64,000 nucleotides of DNA. It comes from Crassaminicella thermophila (GTDB lineage: Bacteria; Bacillota; Clostridia; Peptostreptococcales; Thermotaleaceae). Position 1 is the stretch's first letter. Each line of letters starts with the position of its first letter. The DNA is taken from contig NZ_CP042243.1 in the NCBI RefSeq assembly GCF_008152325.1, positions 2,485,026 through 2,549,025 on the forward strand, given 5' to 3'. A model generated the notes under the pieces. It saw only the letters and a list, made by a program, of their open reading frames with translations. It did not search any database and was not told the DNA's origin. This document shows, in pieces, positions 16,605 through 24,796 of the stretch. A program made the translations under genes and the position numbers.

Positions 16605-18182
16605 TTACATAAACATGGATACGCCAGGACCTATTGATAATTTTAATAAATACCAAATAATCAATAATGCTGTAAATGCTATAAGATACGCAATAGAATA
16701 AGGCATCATCAAAGATATAACTGTACCAATTCCATTTTGTTCGTCTTCATTAGTTTTATATTGATCCATTAAACCGATTACAACAGGTATATAATAAGAA
16801 AGAGGAGATATAATATTAGTTGACGAATCCCCAATTCTATAAGCAAGCTGTGTAAGAGCTGGCGATAATCCCAACATAGCAAACATAGGAACAAATATTG
16901 GCCCTAATATTAGCCATTTAGCTGAACCACTTGTTAAGAATAGATTAATAAATGTAGAAAGTATGATAAACATAATAATTAATGGGATTCCTCCAAGATT
17001 TAAGCTCTTTAAAAATTCTGCACCATTTACAGCTAAAATAGTCGTTAAATTACTTTCTTTAAATAAATAAACAAACATAGAAGCTGGAAGGGCAACAACT
17101 AAAAAGCTTAAGCAGCCTGATAAACCCTTTTGCATTAATTTAGGAATATCTTTTTCAGACTTTATTACGCCAACAACCTTACCATAGGTAACACCAACAA
17201 TAAAGAAGAAAAAGAATAGAATGGGAACAATTCCTTTCGTAAGAGTAGATTTAGGCAATATATTTCCTTCTTCATTTCTAAAAAATGAAAATTCTGGTAC
17301 AGTTAAAATAAGTATAAAAATAATATATAATACTGCTGCTACTGCTGCAGATCTTAATCCTTTTGTTTCTAATTCTGTTACAGTATGTTGCTGCAATATA
17401 GATTGATCTTTCTCATCTGTGCTATCCCCTAAAAATTTTGTGGTAAATCTTTCAGTAACGAATGTAGTTACAAATGTAATTACTACTGTTGCAGCTATCA
17501 TGAAATACCAGTTTATGAGTGGATGAGTTGGAGCTTCAATCCCCATTCCCTTTGCTGCTGATTCAGTAATCCCTGCTAAAAGAGCATCTGTTCCTGCAAT
17601 TAAAAAATTAGCTGTAAATCCTCCTGAAGCAGCTGCAAATCCTGAAACAATACCTACCTTTGGATTACGTCCTAATGCTTTAAATAATGCACCACCTATA
17701 GCAGCGGTAAAAATCATACCTGCATCAGAAGCTAGATTTGCATTGATCCCAACTATGGCTAACACTGCTGTTACCATATAAGAAGGTGCTCCTAAGATAG
17801 TTTTTCTCATAAAAGCATTAATAAGTCCTGTTTGCTCTACCATTCCTATACCAAGCATCATTGTCATAATTAATCCTAAAGGCGCAAATCCTACATAAGT
17901 CTTTACAAAATTTTCAAAAAACGGTCTCATACCTGCATAGCTTAGCAAATTCTTAACCACTACAATTTTTTCTTTTGGTGCTTCTGTAGCATTTTTTGAA
18001 GCAGCTAAATATGTAACAGTTACCCCTAATTTAGCAAGAATAAAGGATAAAATTAATACAATAACAGTCAATCCTACAAATAAAGTAAATGGATGTGGAA
18101 GTTTATTTCCAACAATTTCTATGCCTTTAATAAACTTCGAAAATCGTGTATTCTTTTTATTGCTTTTTACTGCTTTTCCCAT
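16605..18182 (-). CDS. abgT: AbgT-family transporter (p-aminobenzoyl-glutamate type)
   Basis: A 525-residue inner-membrane protein of the AbgT family, whose members import p-aminobenzoyl-glutamate or related acyl-amino acids, or export antimetabolites. Typical blocks are the N-terminal cytoplasmic FIKGIEIVGNKLPHPFTLF, the GIGMVEQTGLINAFMRK region, the duplicated inward hairpin regions around GFAAASGGFTANFLIAGTDALLAG, and LTSGSAKWLILGPIFVPMF followed by RIGDSSTNIISPLSYYIPV. About 12 hydrophobic segments fit the fold. It is followed upstream by two M20 amidohydrolase genes, the abgA/abgB arrangement of folate-breakdown peptide recycling. Those hydrolase genes are damaged, so the locus may no longer work as a unit. 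Confidence 0.9.
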   Translation of the reverse strand: MGKAVKSNKKNTRFSKFIKGIEIVGNKLPHPFTLFVGLTVIVLILSFILAKLGVTVTYLAASKNATEAPKEKIVVVKNLLSYAGMRPFFENFVKTYVGFAPLGLIMTMMLGIGMVEQTGLINAFMRKTILGAPSYMVTAVLAIVGINANLASDAGMIFTAAIGGALFKALGRNPKVGIVSGFAAASGGFTANFLIAGTDALLAGITESAAKGMGIEAPTHPLINWYFMIAATVVITFVTTFVTERFTTKFLGDSTDEKDQSILQQHTVTELETKGLRSAAVAAVLYIIFILILTVPEFSFFRNEEGNILPKSTLTKGIVPILFFFFFIVGVTYGKVVGVIKSEKDIPKLMQKGLSGCLSFLVVALPASMFVYLFKESNLTTILAVNGAEFLKSLNLGGIPLIIMFIILSTFINLFLTSGSAKWLILGPIFVPMFAMLGLSPALTQLAYRIGDSSTNIISPLSYYIPVVIGLMDQYKTNEDEQNGIGTVISLMMPYSIAYLIAFTALLIIWYLLKLSIGPGVSMFM

Positions 18183-18225
18183 AATTATCCCCCTTTATCC
18201 TATTTTAGAATTTGGTAATTGCTCT

Positions 18226-19143
18226 TTAACCCTCCCTTCTATTCTTATTAGATATATTTAAGGATCTAACTAAACTTTCAAAGAGATTTACTGCTATACT
18301 TAATATAGATTCATCAAAATCAAACCATTCATTATGATGTGGTGCTTTTATTTCTGTTCCAAGTAAAATATAAATAGATTTGCCCCCCCTTTGTTGTACT
18401 CTTCTCATCATTAGCGTTGCATCTTCACTTCCTCCAAAATACATTTCTCTCTCAATTTCATCAACCCCCTCAATATCTTTTGCCTTTGCGATCACCAAAT
18501 CAATAAGTTCTTGGTCAGAAACACAGTCCACAGCTTCACCCATTTTTTCAATCTTATAAGAAACATCATACATAGTAGCAGTGTGTTTTATTATTTTCAT
18601 TGCCTTTTCATACATATATTGATTCAATGTAGTGTTTAAGCCTCTTGTTTCAATCTCCATAAAAGCTTTAGGTGCTACTATATTTCTGCCTACTCCAGCC
18701 TGTAAAATACCTACATTAATCCTAGTTGGTCCATCTTTGTGAGGTGGAATAGCATAAAGATTAAGTACGGCACTTGAAGCTGCAAGCAATGCATTGTTTC
18801 CATCATTTGGTGCTACCCCTGCATGTGCTCCCTTTCCAATATAAGTAACATCTAACTTTGTTGTGCACAAAAAACCCCATGGGTTGGCTACAATTTTTCC
18901 AGTTGAAGTACTAAAACCTATATGTCCACTTAAAAAATAATCAACATCATCTAACACTCCTTTTTCAACAATAGCCTTAGCTCCTCTTACACCTTCTTCA
19001 GCAGGTTGAAAAATCAGCTTTACTTTTCCTGTTAATTGATCCTTTATATCCATTAATATATTCGCTAATCCAAGTCCTATGGCAGCATGCCAGGAATGAT
19101 GTAATAAACTTTCAAATCTGTTGAAACTAACAGATTTGAGCAA
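18226..19143 (-). pseudogene. M20-family amidohydrolase (AbgA-like), 5' end lost
   Basis: A 305-codon frame matching the last three quarters of an M20D amidohydrolase: FQPAEEGVRGAKAIVEKGVL, the dimerisation-domain GKGAHAGVAPNDGNNAL, FGGSEDATLMMRRVQ and the terminal PHHNEWFDFDE with a metal-ligand His. Intact relatives run about 390-430 residues. The N-terminal catalytic part, including the normal CGHDxH metal motif, is absent; where it should be, the frame reads LLHHSWHAAIGLGLA. Sequence before about residue 12 looks like element-border DNA. It abuts an integrase remnant and is followed by abgT 43 nt downstream. Probably non-functional. Confidence 0.75.
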
Positions 19144-19580
19144 GAGAAGAATGATGATGCTAACATTTTGCTAACATTAGAGGTTTTGCATGAGTTTTGA
19201 AAACTTTTGCAAGGCCTCTTTTTTCATGTCTTTAGTTACATGAAGATATATGTTTCTAGTAATGTTATCATCTTGGTGACCTAGCCTATCCATGATTTCT
19301 TGAAGTCTTACCCCAGCTTGAGCTAGTAAAGAGGCATGAGTGTGACGTAAACCATGTGGAGTTAATAATGTAGCTATGTTTGACTTTTTAAGAATTTGAG
19401 CCATTTTTAGTTCTATTTGCTTAGGAGTTTCTGGGTACCCTGGATAGTTTATTATTTTAGTAAAGACAAAATCTTCATCATGCCAAGAGGTAAGTTTTAA
19501 TTTATTTTGCCTTGTTTTATGTTTTTTAAGCTCTTTAATAAGAGTATCATCTATAGATACATTTCTTTTAGCCGTTCTAG
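19144..19580 (-). mobile_element. Remnant of an integrative element (integrase 3' end plus border)
   Basis: The last ~134 codons of a phage/ICE-type tyrosine recombinase and about 33 nt of border sequence with a repeated GCTAACATT (TGCTAACATTTTGCTAACATT on the plus strand near 19157-19177) lie between the two broken M20 genes. The N-terminal and first catalytic-Arg regions are missing, so the element was deleted down to one edge. Confidence 0.7.
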
Positions 19581-20736
19581 ATTTAACACCTATTTGAAGA
19601 GCCTCTTCATCTGGATTGAATTTTGGATTATGTATAGGAGGGAAATCTTCTAAATCAATATGTTTAGGTCTACATCCTAACCACATAAATACCGATGGTA
19701 CTTTTTGTGCAAAAAAAGCAAAATCTTCTCCTCCTAGTGATGGTTTTGAAATACTTACAAAATTTAGGCCGCCAATTATTTTTTTTACGCTTTCTTCTAC
19801 TTTTATTGACAAAACTTTATTATTTATAAGTGGTGGATATCCAAAAACATATTTAAATTCATAGGTTCCACCCATCCCACTAACAACTCCATTTATTAAC
19901 ATTTCCATCCTCTTTGGCAACTTTTCTCTAACTGTTTGATTCAAATTTCTCACAGTTCCTTCTAGAACAACCTCATCTGGAATAACATTATATCTATATC
20001 CACCATTGATTTTGCCAATTGAAATAACACACGAATCCAAAGAGCTTATGTTTCTTGATACGATTGTTTGAATAGCTAGTATTACTTGAGCAGCAATCAC
20101 TCCTGCATCTATTCCTTGCTCAGGCATCGATCCATGCGCACTATTTCCTTTGATTTTTATAAATATTCTATCAGAAGCTGCCATCAATGGACCTTCTTTA
20201 AATCCAACCTCTCCCGTTTTTAAAGCTGGCCAAACATGTAACCCTAACATAAAATCTACTTTTGGATTATCTAATACGCCATCTTCGATCATCCTTTTAG
20301 CACCACCTGTTGGATTATTTTCCTCAGCAGGTTGAAATATAAATTTTACAGTGCCCTTTAATTCATCTTTTAAATCCTTAAGTACATAAGCAACACCAAG
20401 TAATATGGCTGTATGCATATCATGTCCGCAAGCATGCATAATCCCTTCATTCTTTGAAGCGTATGAAAGATTGGTTTTCTCCTTTATTGGCAAAGCATCC
20501 ATATCAGCTCTAAGCGCTATCGTACTGCCTTGCTTTTTTCCTCTTAGTAATGCTACTACACCTGTTTTGCCTATTCCTGTGTAAACTTCAAGCCCAATTT
20601 TTTCTAAAATCTTAGCTACTTTATTGCCTGTTCTAAATTCTTGATATCCTAGCTCTGGATATTGATGAATATCTCTCCTATATTTAATAATTAAATCTTT
20701 ATATTGATTTGCAATATCTTCTACTCGTACCCTCAC
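19177..20736 (-). CDS. Chimeric M20 amidohydrolase fused in frame to an integrase C-terminus
   Basis: A 519-codon frame from a GTG start (AAGGAGGT site). Residues 1 to about 385 are an almost complete M20D amidohydrolase: DMDALPIKE, MHACGHDMHTAI (metal ligands), FQPAEENNPTGGAKRMIEDG, GNSAHGSMPEQGIDAG, SLGGEDFAFFAQKVP and HNPKFNPDEEAL. The last 15-20 residues of the family are missing. From about residue 386 the frame reads as the C-terminal half of a tyrosine recombinase: RNVSIDDTLIKELKKHK, then TPHGLRHTHASLL (HxxR), DRLGHQD and the catalytic-Tyr NIYLHVT. The junction is near 19580. The catalytic metal sites of the hydrolase are all present, so some peptidase activity is possible. Confidence 0.8.
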   Translation of the reverse strand: MRVRVEDIANQYKDLIIKYRRDIHQYPELGYQEFRTGNKVAKILEKIGLEVYTGIGKTGVVALLRGKKQGSTIALRADMDALPIKEKTNLSYASKNEGIMHACGHDMHTAILLGVAYVLKDLKDELKGTVKFIFQPAEENNPTGGAKRMIEDGVLDNPKVDFMLGLHVWPALKTGEVGFKEGPLMAASDRIFIKIKGNSAHGSMPEQGIDAGVIAAQVILAIQTIVSRNISSLDSCVISIGKINGGYRYNVIPDEVVLEGTVRNLNQTVREKLPKRMEMLINGVVSGMGGTYEFKYVFGYPPLINNKVLSIKVEESVKKIIGGLNFVSISKPSLGGEDFAFFAQKVPSVFMWLGCRPKHIDLEDFPPIHNPKFNPDEEALQIGVKSRTAKRNVSIDDTLIKELKKHKTRQNKLKLTSWHDEDFVFTKIINYPGYPETPKQIELKMAQILKKSNIATLLTPHGLRHTHASLLAQAGVRLQEIMDRLGHQDDNITRNIYLHVTKDMKKEALQKFSKLMQNL

Positions 20737-20835
20737 TTTATTACCTCCTTGTAAAATGTATCTACGAATAAAGTGATTCTAAAGTAATCATATGCTCTAA
20801 ATATTAATAAATTCATTCAATTTTATATCCATAAG

Positions 20836-20868
20836 TAAAAAAAGAACCCCTTTTGATTTAAGGAGTTC
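20836..20868 (-). terminator. Terminator after the copper-amine-oxidase-domain gene
   Basis: Arms at 20844-20852 and 20860-20868 (GAACCCCTT and AAGGAGTTC, one wobble) are followed on the minus strand by a run of seven T. Confidence 0.75.
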
Positions 20869-20913
20869 CTCTAATTATATATAAACATAAGTTTTTTAAT
20901 TGATCTTTCTATA

Positions 20914-21810
20914 TTATTCATTTTTATATACATTTTCTACAACTGTATCTTCTTCATCTATATCTTCTATAGTAATTATATCTTCTTCAATGCTTTCCTC
21001 TTGATCTGTTTCTTCATCAATTTCAATCATTCCAGTATCGCTATCATAGTCTACCTTCAGCCCTAAATTTTCTGCAATAAATCTTAATGGTACAATCGTT
21101 CTATTATTCATGATTTGAGCTGGCACATCAATAGCTGTTTCTTCTCCGTTAACAAAAACTTTACCATCCTCTAATTGAAAAACAATTTCTACATCTCCCT
21201 TACTAACAATCACCTTTCTTTCTTCCCCATTCCATGTAACATTTGCTCCTAATCCCTCTGTAATAGCTCTCACTGGAATTAATGTTCTTCCCTGCTTGAT
21301 TACAGGTGGTGTATCAAATTTAAAATATCCTCTTCTTTTTATAATGTTTTCTACCGGAATCACCTTTATTTTAGGATTTTGTACTATAATTTCTTCTGCT
21401 CTTCTCTTTAGCTGAATTAATTCTTCTTCTGAATATCTCTTTTTAATCAATCTTTTTATTTCTAATTTTATCTTTTTTATTTCTTCTTTTATTTCTTTTA
21501 AATCTATTTCTGCTCTTTTCATATCTACTAATAAGCCTTGTACATCTTCAAGCTTCTCTCTTTTTATTATTTCTTCTAATTGTTTTTTTATATCCTCTTT
21601 TCGAAGCTTTCTTTTTAGTTCTTTCTTTCGTGCTTTTTTTGCTTTTTTAATCTCTTTAGCTAGGTCTTTTGTTATATGTCTTGTAACCGTTACTTTTGGT
21701 CTTTCTTTTTTTTCTGGTTTTTCAGCCTTTGCAACCACCCCAAATGGACTCACAAAAACGAATGATGTGATGATAGATAATGAAACGAATTTTTTTAATT
21801 GATTATTCAT
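20914..21810 (-). CDS. Secreted protein with copper-amine-oxidase N-terminal (stalk) domain, SigI-linked
   Basis: The ATG at 21810 (AAAGGAGG site) is the start; an earlier in-frame ATG at 21852 lies at or before the likely transcription start. A signal peptide (about 1-30, FVSLSIITSFVFVSPFGVVA) is followed by 120 residues of strongly charged Lys/Glu helix likely to form coiled coil. A copper-amine-oxidase N-domain comes next (PPVIKQGRTLIPVRAITEGLGANVTW and NNRTIVPLRFIAENLGLKVDYD), ending in a very acidic tail. This stalk domain does not bind copper itself in most firmicute proteins and is thought to act at the cell envelope. A SigI-type promoter just upstream, matching that of sigI, puts it in the same stress regulon. 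Confidence 0.82.
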   Translation of the reverse strand: MNNQLKKFVSLSIITSFVFVSPFGVVAKAEKPEKKERPKVTVTRHITKDLAKEIKKAKKARKKELKRKLRKEDIKKQLEEIIKREKLEDVQGLLVDMKRAEIDLKEIKEEIKKIKLEIKRLIKKRYSEEELIQLKRRAEEIIVQNPKIKVIPVENIIKRRGYFKFDTPPVIKQGRTLIPVRAITEGLGANVTWNGEERKVIVSKGDVEIVFQLEDGKVFVNGEETAIDVPAQIMNNRTIVPLRFIAENLGLKVDYDSDTGMIEIDEETDQEESIEEDIITIEDIDEEDTVVENVYKNE

Positions 21811-21857
21811 TGTTTTTTCCTCCTTTGTTTTATTTAATTCATCGTTTATCATAGGAT

Positions 21858-21885
21858 ACGTACATATTTTTATTTTTAGGTACCT
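21858..21885 (-). promoter_or_regulatory. Putative SigI-dependent promoter of the stalk-domain gene
   Basis: On the minus strand GGTACC (21885-21880), an 18-bp spacer and CGTA (21861-21858). It parallels the site before sigI: both share GGTACCTAAA, an A-rich spacer and a CGWA -10. CGWA is the known -10 core of SigI promoters. Confidence 0.65.
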
Positions 21886-21899
21886 TCTATAAATTTTTT

Positions 21900-22913
21900 C
21901 TAATTATTTTTATGATACTCATTAGATTTGGTATATTTTTCTTTATTCTTTTTCTTTTTACTCAGTTCTTCTTTCTTTTTCCTACCATCTTTTGATGAAT
22001 TTTTCTTCTTTTCCTTTACTGCCTTATCTTTTTTTGAATCTTTTTTCTTCTTCAGCTTCAACCGTTTTTCTTCTTTTATCTCTTTCATGTCATTCTTATG
22101 ATTCTCTATTTTTTCATCAAGCTTTTTATCCTTTTTATCTTTATGAATCTTTACTTCTTTTACTTTTAATTTTCCTATTCTTTTCTCAGCTATTTCTTGT
22201 ACTTTCATATCCTTAATCTGTTGCAATGTGATCTTTGGGTTCTTTTCTTTAGATTGTTTATAAACTTCATATTTTCCTATAGATATTTGCTGTTTCTTTG
22301 CTTCTTTTAAATCCTTTTTATTTCCTTCTACATAAATGATATTTATTCCATCTAATTTTTTCTCTTGTTTGATCTTTTCCTCAATTGCATTTTCCAAAGC
22401 TTTCGTTTTTTCTTTCAAATCATCCTTTATCACAGTTGTAGAGATTAGAATTGAATTTTTTTCTTTTGTAATAAAATTTTTCTGCTTTGCATTTGTGATG
22501 ATCACAAATATGGCTTCCTCAATAAGCTTACCCTTTAGTTCTTCACAAATTAATTCTTTTCCATCTTCATTTAAGGGAGTCACCTTTATTACTTCATTTC
22601 TTTTATTGATTTCAAGCTCTATACTCGGATTAATGTCTACACTCACTACTGCTGCAGCCCCATAGCTTATATTTAAGTTCCCTATTAAGGTAACAGAAAA
22701 AATCATTGCCATAAATATAGCAGCAATCATCCCAAAGCTTTTATAAGTCACTTTCTTCTCCTTATAAATATCTTCTTTTACAAAAATAATCCTTTTTCCA
22801 ACATCTAAACCATCTTTCTTTTTAACCTTTATATATTGTGTTTTGTCTGTTAAAACAACTACAAAATCATCTTCTATTTTTATAACGCATCCTCTATAGA
22901 CCACCTTTTGCAC
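21900..22913 (-). CDS. rsgI: Anti-sigma-I factor RsgI
   Basis: A membrane anti-sigma factor that holds SigI until an outside signal arrives. The RsgI N-terminal domain fills residues 1-50 (VVYRGCVIKIEDDFVVVLT), a single transmembrane helix follows at about 59-78, then the conserved extracytoplasmic VSVDINPSIELEINKRNEVI motif. The last ~110 residues are extremely Lys-rich with no carbohydrate-binding module, unlike many cellulolytic clostridial RsgI proteins. It overlaps the sigI 3' end by 20 nt. Two GTG starts are possible (22913 or 22904); the second is better spaced from GGGAGG. The polybasic tail suggests contact with anionic wall polymer, which is inference. Confidence 0.92.
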   Translation of the reverse strand: MQKVVYRGCVIKIEDDFVVVLTDKTQYIKVKKKDGLDVGKRIIFVKEDIYKEKKVTYKSFGMIAAIFMAMIFSVTLIGNLNISYGAAAVVSVDINPSIELEINKRNEVIKVTPLNEDGKELICEELKGKLIEEAIFVIITNAKQKNFITKEKNSILISTTVIKDDLKEKTKALENAIEEKIKQEKKLDGINIIYVEGNKKDLKEAKKQQISIGKYEVYKQSKEKNPKITLQQIKDMKVQEIAEKRIGKLKVKEVKIHKDKKDKKLDEKIENHKNDMKEIKEEKRLKLKKKKDSKKDKAVKEKKKNSSKDGRKKKEELSKKKKNKEKYTKSNEYHKNN

Positions 22914-23628
22914 CTCCCTTAGTCTGTGCTATATAGTTCTTTAGTTGATCTAAATTACTATCCAATATAATGACGGCAGCTATAATAAATTTTCTACTTC
23001 TTTTTAAAACTTTTGCAGTAACACCTAACTCTTCAATAATTTTTTTACTCGGTAGACTTTTTTTTCGTATCAAATCTTCTTTCAAATCTTCATTACTTGC
23101 AATAAATTTTGCAATACGTAATCCATTTGCCCTAGTATCTATATGCTTTGGTGATTCCTTTACTAAATCAGAAAAAGTAATACGAAACTGTTTTAATTTA
23201 TTTTCAAATTCTTCTATTTCACTTTTTAATGCAAAATTTTCAGTAAAATCATCTGTCCTCAAATGCTTTTGAAGCTTATTCGTTTCATCTTCTTCAAATT
23301 GACTCATAAAAACAACGTTATGATGCTTTCTATTTTTTCTTAAATAATCCGTAATCCTATTTTTTATAACAATTTCTGCAAATGCTATAAAACTTCCTCG
23401 AGAAGATTCGTACTTATCAATAGCTTCATTAAAAGCCTCGATTCCTATGCTATACTCCTCACTATTTTCAGATTCTATGTATTTGTTCAATTTATCAGAT
23501 ACAGTCTTTATGATAAAAGGTATATATGATTCAATAATTTTTTCTCTTTCTTCTATATCTCCATTTTGAATTTTTTCTAGGCTTTTGGTTAATGGATCTT
23601 TTCGAAAAAAATCGAATAGGCGCGCCAA
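22894..23628 (-). CDS. sigI: RNA polymerase sigma factor SigI
   Basis: A 244-residue alternative sigma factor of the SigI class (region 2 plus a distinct SigI C-terminal domain). Sigma-70 region 2 spans about residues 15-95, including IKTVSDKLNKYI, EAFNEAIDKYESSRGSFIAFAEIVIKNRITDYLRKN. The C-terminal part has the SigI-typical IASNEDLKEDLIRKKSLPSKKIIEELGVTAKVLKRSRKFIIA helix-turn-helix. The start is TTG, with GGAGG nine bases upstream. It overlaps rsgI, the classic arrangement, and is preceded by a GGTACC/CGAA site expected of an autoregulated SigI promoter. Role: heat or envelope stress transcription. Confidence 0.93.
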   Translation of the reverse strand: MARLFDFFRKDPLTKSLEKIQNGDIEEREKIIESYIPFIIKTVSDKLNKYIESENSEEYSIGIEAFNEAIDKYESSRGSFIAFAEIVIKNRITDYLRKNRKHHNVVFMSQFEEDETNKLQKHLRTDDFTENFALKSEIEEFENKLKQFRITFSDLVKESPKHIDTRANGLRIAKFIASNEDLKEDLIRKKSLPSKKIIEELGVTAKVLKRSRKFIIAAVIILDSNLDQLKNYIAQTKGGAKGGL

Positions 23629-23655
23629 TGTTATACACCTCCGTGTATATAGATA

Positions 23656-23682
23656 TTCGCAAATTTTTTATATTTAGGTACC
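23656..23682 (-). promoter_or_regulatory. Putative autoregulatory SigI promoter
   Basis: On the minus strand GGTACC (23682-23677), a 17-bp spacer and CGAA (23659-23656), about 28 bp before the sigI TTG start. The same motif precedes the stalk-domain gene at 21858-21885. Confidence 0.65.
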
Positions 23683-23770
23683 TAATTTAGTATATATCTT
23701 CTAAAGGATAAAACAAAGCCTATGGAATAAATTACAAAAGAGACGAATACTCGTCTCTAAAATTACAATA

Positions 23771-24652
23771 TTATTTTCCAATCCCTAACGCTCTTGCATA
23801 ATAAAAAAGATATTGTTGAGCAAAACCTGCATCTTTTTTAAACTTTTCTTTAGCAAATTCTTGTATTCTTTTAAATGAACTTTCCTCTTTTAAATAAAAA
23901 TATTCAACAATCCTTTTTACCCATACATCTGTTGGAAAAGCATCAAATTTTCCCATAGAAAACAACAAAATACAATCTGCAACCTTAGGCCCTACACCGC
24001 TACAGCGCATCAATTCCTTTCTCGCATCTTCTGTTGATAAATTTTTCAAATGATATATGTCAATTTCCTTTTTTGCAATCATCGCTGCTGTATCTACAAT
24101 ATATTTAGCCCTATAACCTGTATGGCTTTCTTTTATTTCTTCCACAGACTTACTTTGCAAAACTTCTGCTGAAGGAAAATCATAATACTCCTTCCCTTTG
24201 TATTCTCCAATAAAGTTTCCGTATTTCTTACATAATGCTTCTATAGATTTTTTAATAAGGGGAATTCCACGATTCGAAGAAATAATAAAAGATATTAAAG
24301 TTTCCCATTCATCTTGATTTAATATTCTTATTCCAAATCCATGCATAACTGCATCTTTCATTACTGTATCTTTCTTTGCCAAAACCTTTTTTATCCTGCC
24401 ATAATCTCTATATAGGTCAAAATAATCTACCCAAATATTCAAAAAATCATCCTTGCTTGTATTATCAAAAATCACTTTATTTTCTTTCTTACAAACATTT
24501 ATTACTCTCCCTTTTGCAACGCCTGTATAACTATTATCCGATTCTTTATTCCAACGAAAACATTGTCCACACTCAAAAATATGAGGCAATTCAAAGTCTG
24601 CAAGTCCCTCTACAATTATTTTTCCTTTCTCTTCAAATATATTAAAACTCAA
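23771..24652 (-). CDS. ogg: 8-oxoguanine DNA glycosylase/AP lyase (OGG1 type)
   Basis: Removes 8-oxoguanine from DNA and nicks the abasic site. The 293-residue protein has the OGG N-terminal domain (FECGQCFRWNKESDN), then a helix-hairpin-helix-GPD domain: SGVGPKVADCILLFSMGKFDAFPTDVWVKRI, with catalytic Lys223 and Asp242. The GSNRGI-like SFIISSNRGIPLIKKSIEAL helix is present too. Length is typical of clostridial OGG1 homologues. It stands alone upstream of the sigI operon and divergent from the MATE gene. An oxidative-damage repair role in an anaerobe is standard for the family. Confidence 0.93.
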   Translation of the reverse strand: MSFNIFEEKGKIIVEGLADFELPHIFECGQCFRWNKESDNSYTGVAKGRVINVCKKENKVIFDNTSKDDFLNIWVDYFDLYRDYGRIKKVLAKKDTVMKDAVMHGFGIRILNQDEWETLISFIISSNRGIPLIKKSIEALCKKYGNFIGEYKGKEYYDFPSAEVLQSKSVEEIKESHTGYRAKYIVDTAAMIAKKEIDIYHLKNLSTEDARKELMRCSGVGPKVADCILLFSMGKFDAFPTDVWVKRIVEYFYLKEESSFKRIQEFAKEKFKKDAGFAQQYLFYYARALGIGK

Positions 24653-24722
24653 TTGTATCCCTCCTTAATATATATATTACCCCAAAATTTTCTATTCACT
24701 TACATTTATTCCAGTATGTTTG

Positions 24723-24751
24723 TTGACAATGTAATTTTTGTCTTATACCAT
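24723..24751 (+). promoter_or_regulatory. Promoter of the MATE transporter gene
   Basis: TTGACA (24723-24728), a 17-bp spacer and TACCAT (24746-24751), 45 bp before the TTG start. Confidence 0.55.
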
Positions 24752-24796
24752 AGTAATTAGCTTATATTTTCTAGGTATTTATAAGGAGGAATTTAT

